Source: Halomonas chromatireducens (GTDB taxonomy: Bacteria; Pseudomonadota; Gammaproteobacteria; Pseudomonadales; Halomonadaceae). Taken from it: a stretch of DNA of 18,489 nt. This document shows, piece by piece, positions 7,850 through 14,878 of the stretch. The notes below the pieces were generated by a model. It ran no database searches and was not told the origin of the DNA. It saw only the letters and a list, made by a program, of their open reading frames with translations. A program made the position numbers and the translations under genes. The stretch is taken from the NCBI RefSeq assembly GCF_001545155.1, contig NZ_CP014226.1, forward strand, positions 3,567,327 to 3,585,815, in the 5' to 3' direction. Position 1 is the first letter of the stretch, and each line of letters opens with the position of its first letter.

Positions 7850-8038
7850 TGTTCAATGTATTTTTTCTTCCGACCTGACCTAGGGAACCGCTGATCAATT
7901 CGATGCCGAGCGCCTCTAGCGCTCAGCGCAGCAAATTTCGCGCTTCAGCGCTTGATTTTTGACCACCTCAAGTGGCCTATTTCCCTGGCCCTATCCGTCA
8001 ACGTAGTTGTCACCTAAACGGATTGAGAGGTGATCAAC
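7850..8038. other. short intergenic stretch resembling insertion-sequence debris
   Basis: It holds AGGGAACCGCTGATCAATTC at about 7881 and a TTCCCT about 90 bases later. Between them are short GAGCGC/GCGCTC palindromes. It also contains GTTGTCACCTAAACGG just before the truncated OrfA, which could be that element's terminus. Composition returns to GC-rich here. No gene is visible. Confidence 0.4.
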
Positions 8039-8269
8039 GTGCGTTACCCCGCAGAGCGTAAGGAAGCCATCCTCAAGAAGATGGCGCCGCCCATGAGCCT
8101 GACCATCCCGGAACTGGCCGAGCAGGAAGGCATTACAGCGACAACCCTCTACAATTGGCGGAAACAGGCCAGATCACGAGGACAGGTTTTGCCATCACGT
8201 TCGACCAAGCCCGACCAATGGACCAGCCAGGAGAAGTTCCAGATCGTCCTGCCTAGATTCATAGAATAA
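8039..8269 (+). pseudogene. truncated transposase OrfA (helix-turn-helix, IS3-type)
   Basis: The fragment begins VRYPAERKEAILKKM and carries a helix-turn-helix (LTIPELAEQEGITATTLYNWRKQAR), then WTSQEKFQIVL. This is the N-terminal part of a common OrfA-type transposase subunit. Homology stops at about 8251; the last codons (PRFIE) come from the inserted IS30 element. GTG 8039 is favoured, with GAGAGG 8 bases upstream; GTG 8030 is also open. No continuation was found on the far side of the IS30 element, so the rest has been deleted. It is non-functional as a transposase subunit. Confidence 0.7.
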
Positions 8270-9361
8270 CCGCAGCACTTTGGACCACCGGGTAGAAGCA
8301 GGGGGGCCAGCGCCGGTACTCTCACTGCCTTACCTACCAAAGTGAAGCAGAGCATGGGATACCGACAGCTGACCCAGACCCAAAGATACCAGATCTTCGC
8401 CCGCCACGACCTGGGCGTGAGCCAGCGGCAGACCGCCAAAGAGCTTGGCCTCCATAGCAGTACGGTCAGCCGCGAGCTGCGCCGCAATGTCATTGCCAGC
8501 GGCAAAGATCCCGAGCAGGCACAGTCCCGCGGCGACTACCGGCGACGCACCGCCTGGAAGTGGACGAAGCGCTTGCCCAGCATGATCACCGCCGTCGTCG
8601 ACCGGCTGCGTGAAGAGTGGAGCCCGGAGCAGATCAGCGGTTTCATGGCCCCCTTGGCCGGCTTAGGCGTCAGTCACCAGTGGGTCTACTCTTTGATCTG
8701 GGATGAAAAGGCGCAGGGTGGCGATCTCTGGCAGCATCTCCGTCAGCCCAAACGGCGCAGCAAGCACCGGGCCCAGGCCAAGAGCGCAGGACTCGGCAAG
8801 ATTCCCAACCGTGTGGGCATCGAGCATCGCCCGGCGGAGATCAATACCAGGCTCGTCATCGGGCACTGGGAGGGCGACACCGTGATCCGGGGGCACAAGC
8901 AATCAGGGCTGGTCACGCTGGTAGAGCGTCGCAGCGGCTACCTGCTGGCAGCACGGCTGCCTAGGATATCGGCGGAGCTGACGCAAGCGGCCATGATCCG
9001 CCTGCTGAAGCCTCGCCGGGGTGCTGTGCAGACCATCACCCTGGACAACGGCTCGGAGTTCGCCGGTCACGAAGCCGTGGCCAAGGCGCTGACTGCTGCG
9101 ACCTACTTTTGTGATCCCTACTGCTCCGGCCAGCGTGCGAGCAACGAGAACACCAATGGCCTGGTACGGCAGTACTTCCCCAAGGGAACGGACTTCCGGC
9201 AGGTCACCAACGCCGAGTTGCGCAAGGTGATCAGAAAGCTCAATGACCGCCCCCGAAAGCGCCTCGGCTACCGGACACCGGCACATGTGTTCTTGGGAGA
9301 ATACTCAAGAGCCCTGGATACCGCAGGTGCTGCGCGTATTGCTTGAATTCAGGGAATCAGG
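8252..9361 (+). mobile_element. IS30-family insertion sequence (copy B)
   Basis: The left edge is set where the OrfA homology stops, at CCTAGATTC (8252). The right edge is set at GAATCAGG (9354-9361), whose reverse complement CCTGATTC resembles the left end. The repeat is short and gapped, so the edges are tentative. The transposase is only distantly similar to copy A, so this is a different IS30 element. The right flank is not the remainder of OrfA, implying deletion or rearrangement after insertion. Confidence 0.55.
8354..9346 (+). CDS. IS30-family transposase, apparently intact
   Basis: A 330-residue DDE transposase. The N-terminal helix-turn-helix is MGYRQLTQTQRYQIFARHDLGVSQRQTAKELGLHSSTVSRELRRN. 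The catalytic core shows GHWEGDTVIRG, ITLDNGSEFAGH and SNENTNGLVRQYFPKGTDF, holding the D, D and E positions. No frameshift or stop is seen. An in-frame GTG at 8342 would add four residues; the ATG is chosen because MGYRQL fits the family start. It acts on its own IS ends and could have produced the local rearrangement. Confidence 0.9.
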   Translation: MGYRQLTQTQRYQIFARHDLGVSQRQTAKELGLHSSTVSRELRRNVIASGKDPEQAQSRGDYRRRTAWKWTKRLPSMITAVVDRLREEWSPEQISGFMAPLAGLGVSHQWVYSLIWDEKAQGGDLWQHLRQPKRRSKHRAQAKSAGLGKIPNRVGIEHRPAEINTRLVIGHWEGDTVIRGHKQSGLVTLVERRSGYLLAARLPRISAELTQAAMIRLLKPRRGAVQTITLDNGSEFAGHEAVAKALTAATYFCDPYCSGQRASNENTNGLVRQYFPKGTDFRQVTNAELRKVIRKLNDRPRKRLGYRTPAHVFLGEYSRALDTAGAARIA

Positions 9362-9442
9362 TTCTTGGCGGAACGCGCTGATTTCTCAAGAGAATACCAT
9401 CCGCTATCTTCGTTTTAAGGCCGCCCTCATGAATAAGCCGGG

Positions 9443-9475
9443 TTCAATAGTGTTGCACTTGGAACTTGAAACCGC
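9443..9475 (+). repeat. stray IS30 copy-A-type terminus upstream of the Stealth gene
   Basis: These 33 bases match the reverse complement of 5786-5818, the transposase-3' end of copy A, at 30 positions by eye. They begin TTCAATAGTGTTGC and end ACCGC. No transposase sequence precedes them. They are therefore a solo end left by a lost or deleted relative of copy A, or the end of a related element, lying 10 bases upstream of the Stealth reading frame. Confidence 0.7.
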
Positions 9476-9485
9476 TTTATCTCAA

Positions 9486-10487
9486 ATGGAGATTGTTTTG
9501 GATATTGACGCAGTTATCACTTGGGTAGATGGATCTGATCCCAAGCATAATCAGAAGCGCAACCATTGGCTGCTGAATGAAGCTGGTGAACTACATGATA
9601 ATGCCACTGATACCAATCGTTGGTTAAATAATAATGAAATTAGATACTGCTTGAAATCCATAGAGATACATGCACCTTGGTTTAGAAAAATATGGATTGT
9701 AACCGATGATCAAGTTCCAGAACTGTCATATCTGAGCAAAGAGGCACGAGATAAAATTAAGATTATTGACCATCGGCATATATTTCGAGGCTATGAGGAG
9801 TTTCTTCCGACTTTCAACTCTCTCTCAATAGAAACCATGCTTTGGAGAATTGAGGGGCTGTCTGATAATTTTGTATACTTTAATGATGATGTGTTTCTTG
9901 TAGGGCCAACAGGGCCAACCCGGTTTTTTCAGAATAATAAGCCAGTCTTGCGTGGTCAATGGGTGGATTTTACAGACATAGACGAGGAGAGGCTGCATAG
10001 AATAAATAAAATAAATTCGGCCACAATGCTAGGGTTCAATCAAAGCCATTTTTTTGCTTCAGCGCATGTGGCATTCCCATTAAAAAAACGTGTGCTGGAA
10101 GAGCTTTTTCTTAATTACGAAAAGGCTTTCGTAAAAAACATTAGTTATCGATTTCGAGATAAAAGACAGTTTCTGGCACAGGGGGTTCATGACTTGTTCT
10201 TGATAAAGTCAAACAATTGCTATTTTAGCAAGAAGAAAGACCATGTTCATATTAAAAAAGATAATGTGTTAACTTTAGGTAGGGCTAAAACCAAAAAAAG
10301 GATTGATAAAATTTTTAGTAATAAAGTTAGAATTGCTTGTATAAATGATTTCCATGCCATGGAGTCAGAGTTTGTAGGTTTTGCCAAGTGGATTGAGCGT
10401 GCTGTTGGTGAAAGAAAAGATTGCCTGTATTATCTAAAAAAAGCGCAAGTGCGCATAAGGAAAAAATACTTCAAAAGAATTAGTTGA
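9486..10487 (+). CDS. Stealth-family sugar-phosphate transferase
   Basis: A 333-residue protein of the Stealth family. These enzymes transfer hexose-1-phosphate to build phosphodiester-linked capsule or exopolysaccharide (family knowledge). Conserved blocks in order are IDAVITWVDGSDPKHNQKR at the N-terminus, RWLNNNEIRYCLKSI with APWFRKIWIVTDDQVP, FNSLSIETMLWRI, FVYFNDDVFLVGP, and GFNQSHFFASAHVAFPL. The gene is AT-rich with a lysine-rich C-terminus, unlike its GC-rich right neighbour. The start is uncertain. ATG 9486 has no ribosome-binding site; TTG 9498 follows GGAG by 6 bases and still keeps LDIDAVITWVDG. A longer frame from 9243 only reads through IS sequence. With the TagD-like gene on the far side of copy B it suggests a split polysaccharide phosphotransfer locus. 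Confidence 0.9.
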   Translation: MEIVLDIDAVITWVDGSDPKHNQKRNHWLLNEAGELHDNATDTNRWLNNNEIRYCLKSIEIHAPWFRKIWIVTDDQVPELSYLSKEARDKIKIIDHRHIFRGYEEFLPTFNSLSIETMLWRIEGLSDNFVYFNDDVFLVGPTGPTRFFQNNKPVLRGQWVDFTDIDEERLHRINKINSATMLGFNQSHFFASAHVAFPLKKRVLEELFLNYEKAFVKNISYRFRDKRQFLAQGVHDLFLIKSNNCYFSKKKDHVHIKKDNVLTLGRAKTKKRIDKIFSNKVRIACINDFHAMESEFVGFAKWIERAVGERKDCLYYLKKAQVRIRKKYFKRIS

Positions 10488-10782
10488 TGTTTTTGCTAAG
10501 TATGTTCATACATCCATGGAAATCTAGTTGCCTAAGGTACAATTTCCCGCAGTGATTTAAAATGCCTAGTTTTAAGTGGAAACTATCCAACCTTGTGAGT
10601 TAGAGCAGGACATGGATCAGCAACGTGTGGGTATCCATGGCAATTCCTCTGTTTCAGCGTCTTTCACGACACTCTTGCAAGGCGCTGGCGTTTCGTGGAA
10701 GATGTTAGGAAACACTGTTCGATAACTATATTAACCAAGTGCCCTGTATTTGCAAGGGCCAATCGAATGGAAACGAAACGTC
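10488..10782. other. intergenic stretch between Stealth and acyltransferase genes
   Basis: Composition shifts from AT-rich to GC-rich here. A 37-codon ORF (ATG 10612, stop ending 10725, MDQQRVGIHGNSSVSASF...) follows AGAGCAGGA. It has no recognisable domain and may be chance or a gene fragment. An inverted repeat CATGGAT/ATCCATG (10611-10617 and 10633-10639) with a 15-base loop lies at its start but has no T-run, so it is not an obvious terminator. Confidence 0.35.
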
Positions 10783-12141
10783 ATGACACAGAGGCCTCAG
10801 GCATTGGGCTCGACAACGATAAACGACGGCGAACCTCAGGCCGCCCGGGATCGCTATCCCGATGCCCTGCGCGCCGGTGCGCTGCTGGTCGTCGTGTTCG
10901 GCCACTGGATCGCGACGCTGCCCCGGCTCGACAACGGCCTGATGACCACCACCGATCACCTGTTGCTGGTGTGGACGGGCGCCGGCGTACTCACCTGGGT
11001 ATTGCAGGTGGTCCCCCTGTTCGTGTTCGTCTCGGCCGCAGTCAGTGCCGACGGTGCCCAGCGCCGGTTGGAACAGGGCCATCGCCAGCTGCACTGGTGG
11101 GCAGGCCGGGCGCTTGGCCTGGCGCGACCCACCGTGACCTACCTGGCGGTGCTGGTGGCCTTCGTCATCGTCGCCGCCTACACCGGGGGGCGCCTGCTCG
11201 GCCCCCTCAACCACTCGCTGACCGTCCATCTCTGGTTCCTGATGATGCTGCTGGGAGTGCAGGCGCTGCTGCCGCTCAGCGTCTGGGCCGACCGCCGCTG
11301 GGGGCTCAAGGCCGTGGCGGGGCTGCTAGTGCTTGCCGCCCTGGTGGATCTCCTGCGCGCCGGCATGACTGCCCCCGGCGAGTTGCTGGAGCTGGGCACT
11401 CACGTCACCGCCAACGGCGGCGGCATCGGCTGGCTCAATGCCATTCTCGTTTGGCTGTTGCCGCAGCAGCTCGGCATCGCCTGGAAGCACGGCCGCTTCT
11501 CCGGCCTGGGCTGCGGCCTCGCCCTGCTGCTGTTCGGGCTGCTGTGGCTGGCAGCCGCGGTGGCCTCGGGCTATCCCGTCGCCATGGTGGACGGTGAATT
11601 CGGCGTGCCCAGCAACCTGCTTCCGCCCACCCTGGCCCTGGTGGGCGTGATGTGGGTGCAGGTCGGCGTCGTACTGACTTGTGAAGGCCCCATGCGCCGC
11701 CTACTGGAGCGCCGCCGAGTCGACAGGGTGGTGACTATCCTCGGCGCCCTGGGCATGCCGCTCTACCTCTGGCACAAGCTGGCCGAGCTGCCGGCAGCCT
11801 GGCTGGGCGAGCGACTCGGCCTGCCCATCGACGCCGGCATACCGGGCGAGGTTGGCTTCTGGCTCGGCCGCCTGTTGTGGCTCCTGCTGTGCATCGTCGC
11901 TGTCGCCCCGGTCATGGTCGCCGTGGTGTCCTTCGAGATGAGCCGCAAGCGCGACGTGGTCTCCGCCACCGGCACCTCGGCGATTCTGACCGGTGGGGCC
12001 GCACTACTCGGCGGCATCATCGCCAGCCTGGCCCTCGGCGCCCTGCCCGGCGCCCTCTTCGGCCTGGCCGGCGTAGCGGCCGCCTCCTGGCTGCTGCGCG
12101 CCCACCCGCAGCCGACAGGAGAACCACTGGGACGCACCTGA
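10783..12141 (+). CDS. membrane acyltransferase, acyltransferase-3 family
   Basis: A 452-residue integral membrane protein with about ten hydrophobic segments. The opening RYPDALRAGALLVVVFGHW is the family pattern, with the Asp-x-x-Arg before the first membrane helix and the conserved His inside it. Members move acyl groups such as acetyl onto sugars of surface polysaccharide or onto other extracytoplasmic acceptors (family knowledge). The actual acceptor here is unknown. ATG 10783 is chosen over an upstream TTG at 10750; the ribosome-binding site is weak in both cases. The last 50 residues are alternating Gly/Ala-rich helices and a short polar tail (PQPTGEPLGRT). It is strongly GC-rich, unlike the Stealth gene, so it probably belongs to the host backbone. 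A GacA box for the RNA gene lies 31 bases after its stop. Confidence 0.8.
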   Translation: MTQRPQALGSTTINDGEPQAARDRYPDALRAGALLVVVFGHWIATLPRLDNGLMTTTDHLLLVWTGAGVLTWVLQVVPLFVFVSAAVSADGAQRRLEQGHRQLHWWAGRALGLARPTVTYLAVLVAFVIVAAYTGGRLLGPLNHSLTVHLWFLMMLLGVQALLPLSVWADRRWGLKAVAGLLVLAALVDLLRAGMTAPGELLELGTHVTANGGGIGWLNAILVWLLPQQLGIAWKHGRFSGLGCGLALLLFGLLWLAAAVASGYPVAMVDGEFGVPSNLLPPTLALVGVMWVQVGVVLTCEGPMRRLLERRRVDRVVTILGALGMPLYLWHKLAELPAAWLGERLGLPIDAGIPGEVGFWLGRLLWLLLCIVAVAPVMVAVVSFEMSRKRDVVSATGTSAILTGGAALLGGIIASLALGALPGALFGLAGVAAASWLLRAHPQPTGEPLGRT

Positions 12142-12172
12142 GCCGAGTAACAGGAAGTGGAACCGAAGGCCT

Positions 12173-12190
12173 TGTAAGCTATTTCTTACA
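12173..12190. promoter_or_regulatory. GacA/UvrY-type upstream activating box
   Basis: TGTAAG (12173-12178), six bases, CTTACA (12185-12190) is a perfect match to the known operator of the GacA response regulator upstream of rsmX/Y/Z and csrB genes. The palindrome extends one base on each side (TTGTAAG/CTTACAA). A second CTTACA half-site occurs at 12208-12213. It lies roughly 60-80 bases upstream of the inferred start of the GGA-rich RNA. Confidence 0.85.
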
Positions 12191-12249
12191 AATTCTATCG
12201 GCAATGTCTTACACACCACTTGCCGCAGGTTAACGTCACAGGCTAGCTC

Positions 12250-12404
12250 GAGTGTGACAGTAGAGGCGTACTGAGCACGGAGGCTCAGCCAGGGATGACC
12301 GAGTCAGGAATACTCGACTATCCAAGGATGCTCGGGGTGGAAGGATACCCGAGGTGGATGTAAGGAAGCGAAGATCCAGCCCGGCCGAAAGGCCGGGCTT
12401 TTTT
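12250..12404 (+). ncRNA. CsrB/RsmZ-family regulatory RNA (copy 1)
   Basis: About 150 bases, with eight GGA motifs at 12279, 12293, 12307, 12326, 12339, 12343, 12356 and 12364. Several sit in hairpin loops: CTGAGC/GCTCAG (12271-12288), CGAGT/ACTCG (12300-12316), CTCGGG/CCCGAG (12331-12353), and GGAT/ATCC (12356-12377). In known CsrB, CsrC, RsmY and RsmZ RNAs such GGA loops bind and titrate the translational regulator CsrA/RsmA. A perfect GacA box lies upstream and a strong terminator closes the unit. The 5' end is estimated; no clear -10 is visible. Overlapping short ORFs are not genes. The host should therefore have a GacS/GacA (BarA/UvrY) system and CsrA, both outside this window. Confidence 0.85.
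12379..12404 (+). terminator. intrinsic terminator of RNA copy 1
   Basis: An 8-bp stem GCCCGGCC/GGCCGGGC with a GAAA tetraloop, followed by six T. Confidence 0.95.
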
Positions 12405-12524
12405 GTTTACCGTCTCTCGCTGATCTCGCCGCTACCCATTCGTAGCATTAAATCGACGTTTACTTACAGGATTCTTTATCACAGGTTAATTCGGTATCGG
12501 CTCTGGGCTGCTACTTTTTATGAA

Positions 12525-12658
12525 CAGGGTAAGGGAAAGCCCACACGGAAGGCCGAGCGACGGAACGCTCAGAAACCAAGGAGGCTTGGGAAGGATTCCC
12601 AAGGTAGGTTGACAAGGGAGCGTCAAGGACTCGCCCGGCCCCAGCGGCCGGGCTTTTT
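12525..12658 (+). ncRNA. CsrB/RsmZ-family regulatory RNA (copy 2, tandem)
   Basis: A second GGA-rich unit begins about 120 bases after the first terminator. GGA motifs are at 12534, 12547, 12562, 12580, 12589, 12593, 12617 and 12627. Hairpins exposing GGA are GAGCG/CGCTC (12555-12570), CCAAG/CTTGG (12576-12589, mutually exclusive with the next), CTTGGGAA/TTCCCAAG (12585-12603), and TTGAC/GTCAA (12609-12626). The sequence differs from copy 1 apart from the architecture and the identical terminator stem. Only a half GacA site (CTTACA, 12463-12468) lies upstream, so its control may differ. The 5' end is a guess. It probably also sequesters CsrA/RsmA. Confidence 0.75.
12633..12658 (+). terminator. 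intrinsic terminator of RNA copy 2
   Basis: The same 8-bp stem as in copy 1 (GCCCGGCC/GGCCGGGC), with a CCAGC loop and five T. Confidence 0.93.
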
Positions 12659-12754
12659 CTTGGATTGAATTGCGCCAGAACGGCTCCTGCTCAGGGGTAG
12701 CGCCCCCTCTCTTGAAAAATGTTACCTATGCTCTCGAAGAACGTTAACTGTTCG

Positions 12755-12778
12755 CAGCACTCCAGCACTCCAGCACTC
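12755..12778. repeat. three tandem copies of an 8-base unit
   Basis: CAGCACTC is repeated three times without interruption. The array abuts the stop codon of the minus-strand hydrolase (stop 12777-12779). Confidence 0.85.
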
Positions 12779-14819
12779 AAACAAGATCGCGCGGGATTTT
12801 CTCGTCCCAACTCTTGGAAAATACCCGGCTATCGCCCTCAAAGGCATCAAGTGTCGCTCGCAGACGAAAGCTTTGAGCGTCAGACGTCATTAATGTGCGA
12901 GTCACACTGCGTACTTCCCAGCCGCCGCGTCGGAAAGTACGCTCCCACTCGGTCCAGCCACTCACGCTGTCGTAATTGCCGTAGGCATAGGTATAGCGCT
13001 CGACGACCCGTGCCGAGAGTTCCAGCTCGATGTCATCGAGACGAAAGGTGCCTTGGTCATTGATGACTTCGAGTGTGGTCTGGTCATTGGCCAGGTCACG
13101 TATCACTCGCCACGCCTCCTGGCTCGGCTGTATCACGCTAACCGCCAGAGGCGGTGCTGCCTCCGGCGAGCTAAATGGGGGCAGTGCCGCTTCTTCCCGG
13201 GGCTGGGGCTCGCGGCATGGCAGAATCATCAGGCACCCGGCAGGGTGCACTGTCAGTCTGACAGGCACAGGAGACGGCCAGGCCAGCGGCCAGTAACTGG
13301 TCGAAAGCGAGAGGCGTATCGCGTTGCCCACGGGAAACTTCTGCGCGATGTGTTTAAGCGGGACGCGCACGCGATAACGCTTGCCCGGTTCCAAGGCCTG
13401 GGGAAACTCGTCACTGTCACGGTGGGTCAGGTTCAGCAGGCCATAGGAAATCCGGGTCGCCTTATCGTCATCGGCAATATCGCTGAGCCGTAGCGCCACC
13501 ATCGCCACCGGCTGATCGGCTTCGATCTCGAGCTCGACAATGGGTTGTCCGCAAATCTCGATGTCCTGTTCGAGCCGTGCCGTCTGGAAAATCAGCGAGC
13601 CGCCGTCCTCGTCGCGTTGATCGTGAGGCAGGTCCGGCGGAGCATTGTAGGAGCACCACTTGCCAGCATACAGCCCTACAGACAGCGGCGAACGAACGGA
13701 AAGAGGAGCATCGTCGCCCGATACGCAAGCCGAGGGATTCGGGGGGTCCGGCAGCAAATCATGACCACTGGTGAAACGGAAGTGCTTCGGTTCGATCCGC
13801 GGTGATGGCCAGCTCGGTTCGGCAACCCAGCGCCCCGGTCGTACCTCGTAGCGGGCCGACGGCGGAACCGATTCCTGCATCCATACGCGCAGCATCGGCT
13901 CGTCCATGATGCCCGTTTCTTTGCCCTTCAACCAATAGTCCCACCAGCGTAGTGATTCCTGCAAAAAACCGATGGCCGGGCCCGGAACACCATGATACGG
14001 ATACATGTGCGCCCAGGGGCCAACCAGGCCCTTGCGTGGCACATCGAGCCCCGCGAGCAACCGAAACACGGCGTTGCAATATCCGTCTGCCCAGCCGCTG
14101 ATGGCATAGACGGGGCAGCGAATGAGTGAGAAGTCCTCGCAAACCGAGCCATGCTTCCAGTAGTCGTCGCGACGCTGATGCTGCAGCCAGGTAGCCAGCC
14201 AGAGCCCACTATGCTCAAGGCGCTCCAGCCACATGTCCCGCCAACGCTCACCAACCAACAGCGGGTCGGGTGGGCAGGTATTGCCATCGAACATGGTCGA
14301 GGCCCATGACAGGTTATCGCCAAGCAGGCAGCCACCCATGTGGTGGACATCATCGGCGTAGCGATCGTCGGTCGAGCACAGTGTGATGACGGCCTTCAGC
14401 TCGGGCGGCTGCATTGCCGCAATTTGCAGGCCGTTGAACCCGCCCCAGGAGATGCCGATCATGCCGACATCACCGGTACACCAGGATTGCTGACCCAGCC
14501 AGTGCAGGATCTCGACGCCATCGTCCAGTTCCTGCTTCAGGTATTCGTCGGTCAGCACGCCGTCCGATTCGCCACTGCCACGTATGTCTACACGCACCCC
14601 GGCGTAGCCGTGGCCGGCCCAGTAAGCGTGCGTCTGTGCGTCACGCATCGCCGTCAGGTCTCGTTTGCGATAAGGCAGGTATTCGAGGATTGCCGGTACC
14701 GGATCACTCTCGGCATCCACCGGTCGCCAGATACGAATGGCCAGCCGACAGCCATCGGCCAGCGTGATCCAACCTTCCTCATCCTGCACGTCGCGGGGAA
14801 AATCGCTGACGATATGCAT
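12777..14819 (-). CDS. CocE/NonD-family (peptidase S15-like) serine hydrolase
   Basis: A 680-residue alpha/beta-hydrolase with the S15 layout: hydrolase domain, helical cap, and a C-terminal jelly-roll. The catalytic triad is visible as Ser124 in GISWGG, Asp245 in SGWADGYC and His271 in GPWAHMYP. The family includes cocaine esterase, glutaryl-7-ACA acylases and Xaa-Pro dipeptidyl-peptidases, so the substrate is an ester, amide or small peptide (family knowledge). No signal peptide is evident at the N-terminus (MHIVSDFPRDVQDEEGW), so it is probably cytosolic. GGGAG and AGGG lie upstream of the ATG. It follows the ATP-grasp gene by 59 bases on the same strand, so the two are likely one operon. 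Location beside cyanophycin genes suggests peptide or amide cleavage linked to that polymer, which is inference only. Confidence 0.88.
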   Translation of the reverse strand: MHIVSDFPRDVQDEEGWITLADGCRLAIRIWRPVDAESDPVPAILEYLPYRKRDLTAMRDAQTHAYWAGHGYAGVRVDIRGSGESDGVLTDEYLKQELDDGVEILHWLGQQSWCTGDVGMIGISWGGFNGLQIAAMQPPELKAVITLCSTDDRYADDVHHMGGCLLGDNLSWASTMFDGNTCPPDPLLVGERWRDMWLERLEHSGLWLATWLQHQRRDDYWKHGSVCEDFSLIRCPVYAISGWADGYCNAVFRLLAGLDVPRKGLVGPWAHMYPYHGVPGPAIGFLQESLRWWDYWLKGKETGIMDEPMLRVWMQESVPPSARYEVRPGRWVAEPSWPSPRIEPKHFRFTSGHDLLPDPPNPSACVSGDDAPLSVRSPLSVGLYAGKWCSYNAPPDLPHDQRDEDGGSLIFQTARLEQDIEICGQPIVELEIEADQPVAMVALRLSDIADDDKATRISYGLLNLTHRDSDEFPQALEPGKRYRVRVPLKHIAQKFPVGNAIRLSLSTSYWPLAWPSPVPVRLTVHPAGCLMILPCREPQPREEAALPPFSSPEAAPPLAVSVIQPSQEAWRVIRDLANDQTTLEVINDQGTFRLDDIELELSARVVERYTYAYGNYDSVSGWTEWERTFRRGGWEVRSVTRTLMTSDAQSFRLRATLDAFEGDSRVFSKSWDEKIPRDLV

Positions 14820-14878
14820 GACCCTGCTCCCATTTTCGTAATCGGGTTTCTTACATTCATTCCCACGACTAGAGCACG

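Noticed and set aside
7881..7990. AGGGAACCGCTGATCAATTC with a later TTCCCT as a complete small mobile element
   Set aside because: Only the outer six bases pair, and no transposase or target duplication is visible; at most an IS end fragment.
9243..9485. N-terminal extension of the Stealth protein by 81 codons
   Set aside because: It overlaps the IS30 transposase gene and IS end sequence, so it is read-through of unrelated DNA.
10611..10639. CATGGAT/ATCCATG inverted repeat as a terminator or operator
   Set aside because: It has no T-run, a long loop and no obvious target promoter, so it could be chance.
10695..11597. A 300-codon plus-strand ORF rich in Arg, Pro and Gly
   Set aside because: It is the shadow frame of the GC-rich membrane acyltransferase; low-complexity composition and no domain.
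12354..12668. A 104-codon plus-strand ORF
   Set aside because: It runs through two intrinsic terminators and the GGA-rich RNAs; the RNA interpretation explains the sequence.
12755..12778. CRISPR-like repeat
   Set aside because: The units are 8 bases and contiguous with no spacers.
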